Shown here one piece after another: positions 11,971 through 19,460 of a stretch of DNA of 64,000 nt (position 1 is its first letter; the number at the start of each line of letters is the position of its first letter). The notes under the pieces are model-generated. The model searched no databases, was not told the DNA's origin, and saw nothing but the letters and a program-made list of their open reading frames with translations. The position numbers were made by a program, and so were the translations under genes. The stretch is from JADKCZ01 sp963786945 (GTDB taxonomy: Bacteria; Myxococcota; Myxococcia; Myxococcales; Anaeromyxobacteraceae), in assembly GCA_963786945.1 (NCBI GenBank), contig CAWBAO010000004.1, forward strand, positions 620,001-684,000. Direction: 5' to 3'.

Positions 11971-12948
11971 TCACGGCTGGCCCACCTCGTACCGGTAGTT
12001 CTGCGCCTGGTAGAGGCCGATGTTGTTCCGCCCCTGCCGCTTGGCCTGGTAGAGCGCCTCGTCCGCGAATTTCACCAGGAGTTCCGCGGAGACGATGTCC
12101 TTGGACGGGAAGAAGGCCAGCCCCAGCGACGCGGTCACCCGGACCTCGGCCACCGCCCCCTGCCCCACCGCCGGGACCTCCTGCCGGTAGACCTTGTCCT
12201 TCAGCCCCCGCCAGACCCGCTCCGCCACCGTCAGCGTGCCGCCCAGGTGGGTCTTGGGGAGGATGACGGCGAACTCCTCGCCGCCGTACCGCGCGCAGAT
12301 GTCGGGCTCGCGGACCGAGCTCTTGATCACCGCGGCGGCGTCGCGCAGCACCACGTCGCCCATCTGGTGGCCGTAGCGATCGTTGACCTCCTTGAAGTGG
12401 TCGAGGTCGATCATCATCAGCGACACCGGGTCGCTGTAGCGCTGGGCGCGCCGGAACTCCTCGGGCAGCCGCTCGTCGAAGAAGCGCCGGTTCTTGAGGC
12501 CGGTGAGGCTGTCGGTGACCGACTGCTCCTCGAGGCTGCGGCGCGTGGCCCGGAGCTCGTCCTGCAGGGACTTGATGCGCAGCATGGCGTCGCAGCGGGC
12601 CAGGATCTCCGCCTCGGCGAAGGGCTTGGCGATGAAGTCGTCGGCGCCGATCCGCAGCCCCTCCACCTTGGAGTCCACGTCGCTCTTCACCGAGAGGATG
12701 ATGACCGGCAGGAAGCGCTCGTCGGGGGAGGCCTTCACCAGCCGCAGCACCTCGAGCCCGTCCATGTCCGGGAGGATCATGTCGAGCAGCACCAGGTCCG
12801 GCGCCAGGGTGCGCGCCTTGACGACGGCCTCCCGCCCGGTGGCCGCCGAGACCACGTCGTACCCCTCGCGCAGCAGCACCTGGACCAGCCACTCGAGCTG
12901 GGTCCGGCTGTCGTCGACCACCAGGATCCGGGAGGGGGAGCGGGTCAC
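11971..12948 (-). CDS. Response regulator with GGDEF domain (PleD-like diguanylate cyclase)
   Basis: Makes cyclic di-GMP from two GTP when activated. The receiver domain comes first (ILVVDDS, phosphoacceptor in LLDMILPD, lysine in AKPFAE). A helical linker leads to the GGDEF domain, which starts at DSLTGLKNRRFF and has an intact GGEEF active site. An RxxD inhibitory site (REPD) lies exactly five residues upstream, so product inhibition is expected. The GTG at 12948 is preferred because it starts just before the receiver; a TTG 36 bases upstream is also in frame. About 130 bases separate it from the histidine-kinase gene, so it may be transcribed separately. Confidence 0.92.
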   Translation of the reverse strand: MTRSPSRILVVDDSRTQLEWLVQVLLREGYDVVSAATGREAVVKARTLAPDLVLLDMILPDMDGLEVLRLVKASPDERFLPVIILSVKSDVDSKVEGLRIGADDFIAKPFAEAEILARCDAMLRIKSLQDELRATRRSLEEQSVTDSLTGLKNRRFFDERLPEEFRRAQRYSDPVSLMMIDLDHFKEVNDRYGHQMGDVVLRDAAAVIKSSVREPDICARYGGEEFAVILPKTHLGGTLTVAERVWRGLKDKVYRQEVPAVGQGAVAEVRVTASLGLAFFPSKDIVSAELLVKFADEALYQAKRQGRNNIGLYQAQNYRYEVGQP

Positions 12949-13000
12949 GGGGGGAGTATCCCCGGAAGGGGCCCCGGGCGCCAAGCCGGGTGCGTCCCGA

Positions 13001-14341
13001 TCAGCGGAGCCGGTCGAGGACGTCGGCGGGGATGACCGGGGCCAGCCCGCCGCCGCCGAGGATGTTGACGATGGGCGAGGCCGCGGCGCGCACCACCGAG
13101 CCGCCCGGCCGCGACGGCCCCAGCCCGCAGTAGGTGGAGAGGTCGCGGTAGAGGTGGCCGCGGGTCAGCTCGTCGCCGGCGATGCGGGTGGCCGGCGTGC
13201 GGACCGCGAAGATCCGCTCCTGGGCCACGAAGCCGCCGCCGCGCCGGTCGGCCAGCGCCTCGTCCACCACCCGCTCCCACGCCGGCTGGTCCAGCTCGGC
13301 GCCGAGCTGGACCGACTTGCCGCCGTAGTCCCAGCTCCGCTTCAGCACGAAGCGGCGCCGCTCCGCCTTGACCCGCGGCGCCAGCGCCGCGTCGAGCCGG
13401 CGCGTCCAGGGCAGCCGCGCCGCCGCGCCGCGCTCGGCCGCGTCGAGCCCGGCCCGGTCCGCCAGCCCGCCGTCCTCGGCGCACTCGGAGAGTCGCGCGA
13501 AGAGCGCCTTGGCCTCCAGCAGCCCGTTGACCGGGTTGTAGAGCGGGTAGCGGCCGGGGGCGCGCAGGGCCCGCGCGAAGGGGGCCTCGGGCGGCACGTT
13601 GTGGGCCCAGACGTGGCGGTAGAGCAGGTCCCAGGCCTCCGGCTCGCACTCGCCGGGGAGCAGGTTCTCGACCCGGTGCCCCTGGGCGCCGAAGTGGGCC
13701 GCCAGCCGCCGCAGCTCGCCGATCTGCGAGTCGCCGGGGCGGGCCACGATGGCGATGGAGGGGCGGGCCCGGCCGCCGCCGCGCAGCCGATAGGCCGCCA
13801 CCAGGGCCTCGCGGAGCCGCTCCATGTGGCTCCCGCAGTCGGCCACCAGCGCCCCGGCCTCGCGCTCGGTCCGCCCGCGGGCCCGCGCCGCCGCCCGCAG
13901 CCAGGCGTGGGCGGCCAGGTCGGCGTAGGCCGGCATGGCCGGGATGGTGGCGTTCAGCTCGAGCGCCCGCGGCGCGCCGCCGCCCTCGGGGATCAGGTAG
14001 TCGACCCGCGCCACCAGCACCGGCAGGGGCGCCTCGTCGAAGAGCCGCGCCATGGCCTCGGCCTCCAGGCCGGAGAACGGCTCCACCAGCGCCGCCCGGT
14101 CCCGCTGGTCGCCGCCCTGGAGCAGCGCCCGGGCCAGCTTGACGGCGCCGGAGAGGATCAGCTCGGCCTCGGCGGCGGCCGCCGCCAGCTCGGCGCGGCT
14201 GAAGACCTCCGGCTCGGCCAGCAGCGGGATGGGGACGATGGTGCCGTCGGGCTTGCGGACGGTCATCCCGCCGGCCCAGGCCAGCCTGGCGGCGGCCCGT
14301 CCCACCTCGACCAGCGCCTCGCCCTCGAAGATCGGCTCCAT
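13001..14341 (-). CDS. ATP-grasp-like protein of unknown substrate
   Basis: A 446-residue cytosolic protein. The C-terminal half has features of an ATP-grasp fold: VLKRSWDYGGKSVQLG resembles the lysine and glycine-rich loop that bind ATP, followed by FVAQERIF. The central part (LELNATIPAMPAYAD and RPGDSQIGELRRLAAHF) resembles circularly permuted ATP-grasp and glutathionylspermidine-synthetase-like proteins. Such enzymes join a carboxylate to an amine. No partner gene reveals the substrate; the divergent neighbour is a cobalamin adenosyltransferase. The ATG at 14341 is used. Confidence 0.6.
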   Translation of the reverse strand: MEPIFEGEALVEVGRAAARLAWAGGMTVRKPDGTIVPIPLLAEPEVFSRAELAAAAAEAELILSGAVKLARALLQGGDQRDRAALVEPFSGLEAEAMARLFDEAPLPVLVARVDYLIPEGGGAPRALELNATIPAMPAYADLAAHAWLRAAARARGRTEREAGALVADCGSHMERLREALVAAYRLRGGGRARPSIAIVARPGDSQIGELRRLAAHFGAQGHRVENLLPGECEPEAWDLLYRHVWAHNVPPEAPFARALRAPGRYPLYNPVNGLLEAKALFARLSECAEDGGLADRAGLDAAERGAAARLPWTRRLDAALAPRVKAERRRFVLKRSWDYGGKSVQLGAELDQPAWERVVDEALADRRGGGFVAQERIFAVRTPATRIAGDELTRGHLYRDLSTYCGLGPSRPGGSVVRAAASPIVNILGGGGLAPVIPADVLDRLR

Positions 14342-14413
14342 CTCGCTCCCGGACCGGCCGCGCCACCGCCCCGCGTTTGCGGAGGGCGATGCCCGGTGAT
14401 AGGCACGTCGTGG

Positions 14414-14971
14414 ATGAAGATCTACACGAAGACCGGGGACGGCGGAGAGACCGGCCTGTTCGGCGGGGGGCGGGTGCGCAAGAGCGACGCCCGCGTCGAG
14501 GCCTACGGCGAGGTGGACGAGGCCAACGCCGCCCTCGGGGCCGCGCGCGCCGCGCTCTCCGATCCCGAGCTGGACGCCGAGCTGGGGCGCATCCAGTCCG
14601 AGCTCTTCGCCATCGGCGCCGAGCTGGCCAGCCCGCACGGGGCCGCGGCGCGGAGGGCGGTGCCGCCCATCGACCCGGCCTGGGCGACGCGGCTGGAGCA
14701 GGCCATGGACCGGTGGGACGCCGAGCTCCCCGAGCTGCGCAGCTTCGTGCTGCCGGGCGGCACGGCGGGGGCCGCCGCGCTCCACCTGGCCCGCGGCGTC
14801 TGCCGGCGCGCCGAGCGGCGGGTGGTGTCGCTGGCCGCGCAGGCCGAGGTCGACCCCACCGCGCTGGTCTACCTGAACCGGCTCTCCGACTTCCTCTTCG
14901 TGGCCGCCCGGATCGCCAACCACCGCGCCGGCCGCCCCGAGGCCGCCTGGGTGCCCACGGGGGGGCGTTGA
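14414..14971 (+). CDS. pduO: PduO-type cob(I)alamin adenosyltransferase
   Basis: Transfers the 5'-deoxyadenosyl group of ATP to cob(I)alamin, giving coenzyme B12. At 185 residues it has the PduO/MMAB signature at the N-terminus (YTKTGDGGETGLFGG), the VDEANAALG helix, and the C-terminal CRRAERRVV and LNRLSDFLF motifs that form the ATP and trimer interfaces. The chosen ATG starts at the conserved KIYTKTGD. The stop overlaps the TTG start of the next gene. The 72-base upstream gap is too short for a cobalamin riboswitch. Confidence 0.93.
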   Translation: MKIYTKTGDGGETGLFGGGRVRKSDARVEAYGEVDEANAALGAARAALSDPELDAELGRIQSELFAIGAELASPHGAAARRAVPPIDPAWATRLEQAMDRWDAELPELRSFVLPGGTAGAAALHLARGVCRRAERRVVSLAAQAEVDPTALVYLNRLSDFLFVAARIANHRAGRPEAAWVPTGGR

Positions 14972-15672
14972 CCCGCCCCGTCGCCCTGGTGACCGGCGCC
15001 GGCGTGCGCGTCGGCGGGGCCATCGCCCGCCACCTGGCCCGCCACGGGTACGCCGTGGCGGCCCACTACCACACGCACCGGCCGCGCGGCTTCGCGGCCG
15101 CGTTCCAGGCCGACCTGGCCGCCCCGGGTGGCCCCGACGCGCTGGCCGGGGCCTTCCGGGCCCGCTTCCAGCGCCTCGACCTCCTCGTCAACTCGGCGGC
15201 CGGCTTCGAGGCGCGGACGCTGGAGGCCACCGACGCCGCCGCCTTCGACGCCCAGCTCGACCTCAACGCCCGGGCGCCGCTCCTGCTCACCCGGGCGCTG
15301 CTGGGACCGCTCCGCCGGGCCCGGGGCAGCGTGGTCAACGTCGCCGACGTGGGCGGGGGGCTGGTGGCCTGGAGCGGCTACGCCGCCTACGCCGCCTCCA
15401 AGGCGGCGCTGGTGCGGCTGACCGAGTGCCTGGCGCTGGAGCTGGCGCCGCGGGTCCGGGTCAACGCCGTGGCGCCGGGCACGGTCCTCTGGCCGGGGTC
15501 CTACGGCGCCGCCCGGCGGCGGGAGCTGGCCAGACGGATCCCGCTGGGCCGGGCCGGAACCCCCCTCGACGTGGCCGAGGCGGTGCGCTACCTGGCCGAG
15601 GCCCCCTTCGTCACCGGCGCGGTGCTGCCGGTCGACGGCGGGCGGCGGCTGGCCGGCAGGGCCGGTGGCTGA
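14968..15672 (+). CDS. SDR-family oxidoreductase, pteridine-reductase (FolM)-like
   Basis: NAD(P)H-dependent dehydrogenase of 234 residues. The start is a TTG overlapping the preceding TGA (TTGA). The nucleotide-binding motif is TGAGVRVGG, the NSAAGF segment corresponds to NNAG, and the catalytic Tyr-Lys pair is in YAASK. The RVG in the cofactor loop and the NSAA variant are typical of FolM/PTR1-like pteridine reductases, though broader SDR roles cannot be excluded. Translational coupling to the adenosyltransferase is shown by the overlap; a functional link is not established. Confidence 0.75.
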   Translation: MTRPVALVTGAGVRVGGAIARHLARHGYAVAAHYHTHRPRGFAAAFQADLAAPGGPDALAGAFRARFQRLDLLVNSAAGFEARTLEATDAAAFDAQLDLNARAPLLLTRALLGPLRRARGSVVNVADVGGGLVAWSGYAAYAASKAALVRLTECLALELAPRVRVNAVAPGTVLWPGSYGAARRRELARRIPLGRAGTPLDVAEAVRYLAEAPFVTGAVLPVDGGRRLAGRAGG

Positions 15673-15746
15673 CCCCCCCGGCTGCCCCGCCCGGGGAGGG
15701 GCCGGGGACCCCGTGATCCCCGCCCAGGGAGGGGCTGCCGGTTCCG

Positions 15747-15775
15747 TTGAAGCGCCCGACCTCCCCTGTTAGAGT
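15747..15775 (+). promoter_or_regulatory. Sigma-70-type promoter for the Fe-S carrier gene
   Basis: TTGAAG (15747-15752) and TAGAGT (15770-15775) are separated by 17 bases and lie about 40 bases before the start codon. Each box matches four of six consensus positions. Confidence 0.55.
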
Positions 15776-15816
15776 CCTTGAGTTCAGTCAATTCCGGGGC
15801 CTCTCCCCGGGAGGAA

Positions 15817-16206
15817 ATGGAAGAAGACATGGAAGCGACGACGGTGGCAGTTCCCCAGGCGGCCGATCTCGGCATGGACAACTTCCTCACCCTCACGGAC
15901 AAGGCCGTGGAGATGGTGAAGGACGCGATGCAGCGCGAGGGGCTGGCCGGCTACGGCATCCGCATCGGCGTGATGGGCGGCGGCTGCTCCGGGTTCCAGT
16001 ACTCGATGGACTTCGAGAACGAGCCCAAGGACGGCGACGTGACGCTGGAGCAGGGCGGCATCCGGCTCTTCGTGGACGCCATGAGCTCGATGTACCTGCA
16101 GGGCGTGACCGTCGACTACGTGGTCGGGCTGCAGGGGGCGGGGTTCAAGTTCAACAACCCGAACGCCAAGAGCACCTGCGGCTGCGGGTCCTCGTTCCAG
16201 GCCTAG
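15817..16206 (+). CDS. erpA: A-type iron-sulfur carrier (IscA/ErpA family)
   Basis: Carries and inserts Fe-S clusters into apoproteins. The three ligand cysteines are visible as GGGCSGFQY and the C-terminal CGCGSSF. The core is about 107 residues, with a short N-terminal extension. A GGAGG lies very close to the ATG at 15817, and a second ATG at 15829 has better ribosome-site spacing, so either start is possible. The E-rich first residues are not conserved in the family. No isc or suf genes are adjacent, which fits ErpA better than IscA or SufA. Confidence 0.85.
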   Translation: MEEDMEATTVAVPQAADLGMDNFLTLTDKAVEMVKDAMQREGLAGYGIRIGVMGGGCSGFQYSMDFENEPKDGDVTLEQGGIRLFVDAMSSMYLQGVTVDYVVGLQGAGFKFNNPNAKSTCGCGSSFQA

Positions 16207-16278
16207 GAACATTTCGGGCGGCGACGACGGGGCCGGCGGGGTGCACCCCCTCCGGCCCTTGCCGTTGCCGGGGGGCAG

Positions 16279-16941
16279 GTGGCCATGCTGATCGTCCGCA
16301 GCGCCGAGGTCGGGCCGTTCGCCATGAACGCCTACGTGGCCGCCTGCTCGGAGACCGGCGAGGCGGTGCTCATCGACCCGGGGGCCGAGATCCCGCGGGT
16401 GCTGCGGCTCCTCCAGCCGGAGGGGTTCGCGGTGAAGCGGATCCTGCTCACCCACGGCCACGTCGACCACGCCGCCGGGGCGGCCGAGGCCCGCGAGGCC
16501 ACCGGCGCGCCGGTCGCCATCCACCCGGCCGACCTGCCCTGGCTGGCGGCGCTGCCGAAGCAGGCGGCCATGTTCGGCCTCGAGGGCGCCCGGCCGCTGG
16601 TCCCCGACGCCTCGCTGGCCGACGGGGAGACGGTGCGGGTGGGGAACCAGGCCGCCACCGTGATCCACACCCCCGGCCACTGCCAGGGATCGGTGAGCCT
16701 CTGGTTCGAGGAGGCCGGGCTGGTCTTCACCGGCGACACGCTCTTCCAGGGCTCGGTGGGGCGGACCGACCTCCCGGGCGGCGACTTCGACCAGCTGGCC
16801 GAGTCGATCACCCGGCGGCTGTTCCCGCTCGGCGACGACGTCCGCTTCCTCCCCGGCCACGGGCCGGGGGGGACCCTCGGCGAGGAGCGGCTCCACAACC
16901 CGTTCGTGGGGAAGGCCGCCCGGGTGGGGCGGTACGTCTAG
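16279..16941 (+). CDS. MBL-fold metallo-hydrolase (glyoxalase II-like)
   Basis: A 220-residue cytosolic metallo-beta-lactamase-fold enzyme. The metal motif is THGHVDHAAG (HxHxDH), followed by HTPGHCQGS (third metal histidine), TGDTLF (bridging aspartate) and a terminal FLPGHGPG. The pattern is that of the YcbL-type glyoxalase II group. These hydrolyse S-lactoylglutathione or related thioesters, but this short form lacks the long C-terminal glutathione-binding domain, so the substrate is uncertain. The GTG at 16279 is used; an ATG two codons later would serve equally. Confidence 0.85.
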   Translation: MAMLIVRSAEVGPFAMNAYVAACSETGEAVLIDPGAEIPRVLRLLQPEGFAVKRILLTHGHVDHAAGAAEAREATGAPVAIHPADLPWLAALPKQAAMFGLEGARPLVPDASLADGETVRVGNQAATVIHTPGHCQGSVSLWFEEAGLVFTGDTLFQGSVGRTDLPGGDFDQLAESITRRLFPLGDDVRFLPGHGPGGTLGEERLHNPFVGKAARVGRYV

Positions 16942-16953
16942 GGCGCGCCGCCC

Positions 16954-17778
16954 CTACCGCATCGACACCACGCCCATGATGTTCTGGCCGGAGTCGACGT
17001 GGAGCACCTCGCCGGTGACGTTCTTGGCGAGGTCGGAGCAGAGGTAGAGGGCGGCCCGGGCCACGTCCTCGTGGCCGATGTTGCGGCGCAGCGGCGTCTT
17101 CTCGGCGTTCTCGCCGAGCATGGTCCGCATCCCCCTGATGCCGGCGGCGGCCAGCGTCTTGAGCGGCCCGGCGCTGATGGCGTTGACCCGGATGTTGTCC
17201 GGCCCGAGGTCCTCGGCCAGGTACCGCATCGAGGACTCCAGCGCCGCCTTGGCGACCCCGGCCACGTTGTAGTTGGGGACCACCTTCTCTCCGCCGATGT
17301 AGCTCAGGCAGGCGATGCTGCCGCCGCTCGGCATGAAGGGGCGGGCGGCGCGGGTGAGCGCGATGAGCGAGTAGGCCGAGACGTCGAGGCTGATGCGGAA
17401 GGCCTCGCGGCTGGTCACCTCGGTGAAGCGCCCGGCGATCGCCTCGCGCGGCGTGTAGGCGATCGAGTGGATGAGGATGTCGAAGGTCTCCCACTTCTTC
17501 CTGAGCTGGGCGAAGGACTCCGCGATCGAGGCGTCGCTGGCCACGTCGCAGTCGAGGATGACCGCCGGCTTGAGCTGCTCCACCAGCGGGATGACCCGCT
17601 TGCCCATGGCCTCGCCGGGATAGGTGAAGGCCAGCTCGGCCCCCTCGGCGGCGAAGGCCTCGGCGATGGCCCAGGCGATGGAGCGGTCGTTGGCCACGCC
17701 GGTGACGAGGGCGCGCTTGCCCTTCAGGAGGCCGCCGAGCGGCTGGTGCGGGTAGACCGGGGTGTAGGCGTCGCTCAT
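16954..17778 (-). CDS. fabI: Enoyl-[acyl-carrier-protein] reductase (NADH)
   Basis: Last step of each fatty-acid elongation cycle. At 274 residues it has the FabI hallmarks: GVANDRSIAWAIA cofactor loop, IHSIAYTPRE, the catalytic Tyr-x6-Lys as YNVAGVAK, and SAGPLKTLAAAGI, the substrate-loop motif conserved in triclosan-sensitive FabI. It is cotranscribed with the small TPR gene immediately upstream (19-base gap) and converges on the MBL-hydrolase gene. Confidence 0.96.
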   Translation of the reverse strand: MSDAYTPVYPHQPLGGLLKGKRALVTGVANDRSIAWAIAEAFAAEGAELAFTYPGEAMGKRVIPLVEQLKPAVILDCDVASDASIAESFAQLRKKWETFDILIHSIAYTPREAIAGRFTEVTSREAFRISLDVSAYSLIALTRAARPFMPSGGSIACLSYIGGEKVVPNYNVAGVAKAALESSMRYLAEDLGPDNIRVNAISAGPLKTLAAAGIRGMRTMLGENAEKTPLRRNIGHEDVARAALYLCSDLAKNVTGEVLHVDSGQNIMGVVSMR

Positions 17779-17797
17779 GGTGTGCTCGTCCTTCGGG

Positions 17798-18127
17798 CTA
17801 CGGTTGGCGCGAGCGGAGGGCCTCGAGGGCCGCCTCCAGCTCGCCGCGTGCGTGGAGGTCCTGCCGGCGGGTCGCGGCCGCCATGCCGTCCTGGTAGGCC
17901 CGGGCCGCCTCGCCGTCCTTCCCCGCCGCCTCGAGCGCCTGCCCGAGCATCAGCCAGGTCGGGATGTAGTCGGGAGCGCGGGTGGTGAGCTCGGTGAAGG
18001 CCTCCACGGCCTCCGCGAGCCGGCCCATGGACCTGAGGTGCATGGCCAGCGCGTACCGGGTGAAGGGATCGTCGGGCCTGGCCTGCACGAACTTGCGGAA
18101 GGCCTCGAGCCGCTGCTCTTCGCTCAT
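17798..18127 (-). CDS. Small tetratricopeptide-repeat protein
   Basis: About 109 residues, wholly alpha-helical in character. Two TPR-like units can be read (DPFTRYALAMHLRSMGRLAEAVEAF and the following YIPTWLMLGQALEAAGKDGEAARAY segment, shown only in part). No signal peptide. Start at ATG 18127 (MSEEQ) is preferred; an in-frame ATG at 18142 is also possible. It precedes fabI by 19 bases. Function is unknown; such small TPR proteins act as adaptors. Confidence 0.7.
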   Translation of the reverse strand: MSEEQRLEAFRKFVQARPDDPFTRYALAMHLRSMGRLAEAVEAFTELTTRAPDYIPTWLMLGQALEAAGKDGEAARAYQDGMAAATRRQDLHARGELEAALEALRSRQP

Positions 18128-18191
18128 CGAGCCGGTTCCCATACACGAATCGGGCGCTTCGGTCCACGACCCGGGGTGCTACGCTCCGCCC

Positions 18192-18792
18192 GTGGCGGCC
18201 CCCTACCCCGACATCACCGGCGCGCTGCTCTCCGGGGGACGGGCCACGCGGATGGGCGGCGCGGCCAAGGGGCTGCTCCGGCTCGGCGGCCAGCCGGTGC
18301 TGGGCCGCTCGCTCGAGCTCTTCGGCCGGCTCTTCGGGGCCTCGCTGCTGGTGGTCAACGACCCGGATCCCTACGCCGCCTTCGACGTGCCGCGGGTCGC
18401 CGACCTCCTCCCCGGCCGCGGCGCCCCGGGCGGACTCCACGCGGCGCTGGCGGCTTCGGCGACGCCGTGGGTCTTCGCCGCCGGGTGCGACATGCCCTTC
18501 CTCTCCGCCGCCGGGATCGCGCTGCTGGCCTCGCGCCGCGCCGGGGCCCTGGCGGTGGTGCCGCGCTGGGACGGCCGCCTCGAGCCGCTCCACGCGCTCT
18601 GGTCGCGGTCGGCGCTCCCGGCGCTGGAGCGGGCGCTGGGCGAGGGAGACCTGTCGCTGCAGCGGCTGGCCGGGCTGGTGGGGGCGGTGGTGGTGGAGGC
18701 CGAGGCCTGGCGCGCCGTCGATCCCGGCCGGGCGGGCCTTCCTGAACGCCAACACGCCGGAGGAGGCCTCGCGCCTCGGCCTCACGACCTGA
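18192..18792 (+). CDS. mobA: Molybdenum cofactor guanylyltransferase, C-terminal frameshift
   Basis: Attaches GMP to molybdopterin to form the bis-MGD cofactor of DMSO-reductase-family enzymes. It starts at a GTG with ITGALLSGGRATRMGGAAKGL, the nucleotide-binding signature (shown in part), and has GCDMPF for the metal-binding aspartate. The end is disrupted: removing one C near 18729-18731 restores the usual C-terminus (AFLNANTPEE) and a stop at 18790-18792, giving about 199 residues. As written, the frame runs on without a stop. bis-MGD enzymes include selenocysteine formate dehydrogenases, which is suggestive beside the next gene. Confidence 0.85.
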
Positions 18793-18828
18793 TGGCGGCC
18801 GGGTCGAGGGACCGTTACATCCCGGCGC

Positions 18829-19443
18829 ATGACCGTGAAGGCGACCCTCTACACCGACTTCGTCTGACCCTTCTGCTTCATCGCAGAGGCAAGCAGCCTG
18901 GTCAGGCTGCAGGACGAGTACGACATCGAGCTGGAGTGGCGGGGCTTCGAGCTCCACCCCGACACGCCGCCGGGCGGGCGTCGCCTGGCCGACGTCTTCG
19001 GCGAGGAGCGGACGCTCGCCATGCGCGAGTACCTCACCCGCTTCGCCGCCGAGTTCGGCGTCACCGGCATGACCTTCCGCGACGTGATGCCGAGCACCCG
19101 CCGCGCCCTGGCGGTGGCCGAGTACGCCCGCGAGCAGGGGAAGCTGCGCCCCTTCCGCGCCGCCGCCATGGAGGCGGCCTGGCGGCACGGGCAGGACGTC
19201 GCCGATCCCGAGGTGCTGGCCCACTGCGCCCGGGCCGCCGGGCTCGATCCGGTGGCGGCGGTGGAGGCCTTCGACGAGCCGGAGTACCTGGCGCGGGTCA
19301 TGACCAGCGGGGCCGAGGCCCGCCGCAACGGCGTCACCGGCATCCCCACCGTGGTGGTGGGGGGGCGGCGCGTCGTCGGCTGCCAGCCCTACGAGGTGCT
19401 GGCGGCCGCGGCCGAGGCGGCGGGGGCGAGGCGGCGGGCCTGA
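18829..19443 (+). CDS. DsbA-family thiol oxidoreductase, probable selenoprotein (UxxC)
   Basis: The frame opens at ATG 18829 (MTVKATLYTDFV) and meets TGA at 18865-18867, then continues as PFCFIAEASSL to 19443. Reading TGA as selenocysteine gives 204 residues with U13-P-F-C16 exactly where DsbA/FrnE-like proteins have CPFC. The rest is a complete thioredoxin-fold DsbA-like protein with the helical insert (FRDVMPSTRRAL, EYAREQGKL) and the cis-proline loop GIPTVVVGG. No signal peptide, so probably cytoplasmic. A SECIS-like hairpin with a GGUC loop follows the UGA at the right distance. A simple nonsense mutation is the alternative, but it would not explain the hairpin. Confidence 0.8.
18893..18910 (+). 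promoter_or_regulatory. Bacterial SECIS-like hairpin
   Basis: A perfect 7-bp stem (GCAGCCT at 18893-18899 with AGGCTGC at 18904-18910) closes a GGTC tetraloop. The loop sequence equals the GGUC of the E. coli fdhF SECIS, which SelB recognises. The loop begins 32 bases after the UGA, inside the 16-37 base range used for bacterial SECIS elements. Confidence 0.7.
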
Positions 19444-19460
19444 GGGCGCGCGCCGCGGCG

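Noticed and set aside
14342..14413. Cobalamin riboswitch before the adenosyltransferase gene
   Set aside because: The 72-base gap is too short for the riboswitch, and no B12-box-like sequence is seen.
18829..18867. Simple nonsense mutation in the DsbA-like gene
   Set aside because: Not fully excluded, but the TGA falls exactly on the redox cysteine and is followed by a perfect GGTC-loop hairpin, which chance mutation would not explain.
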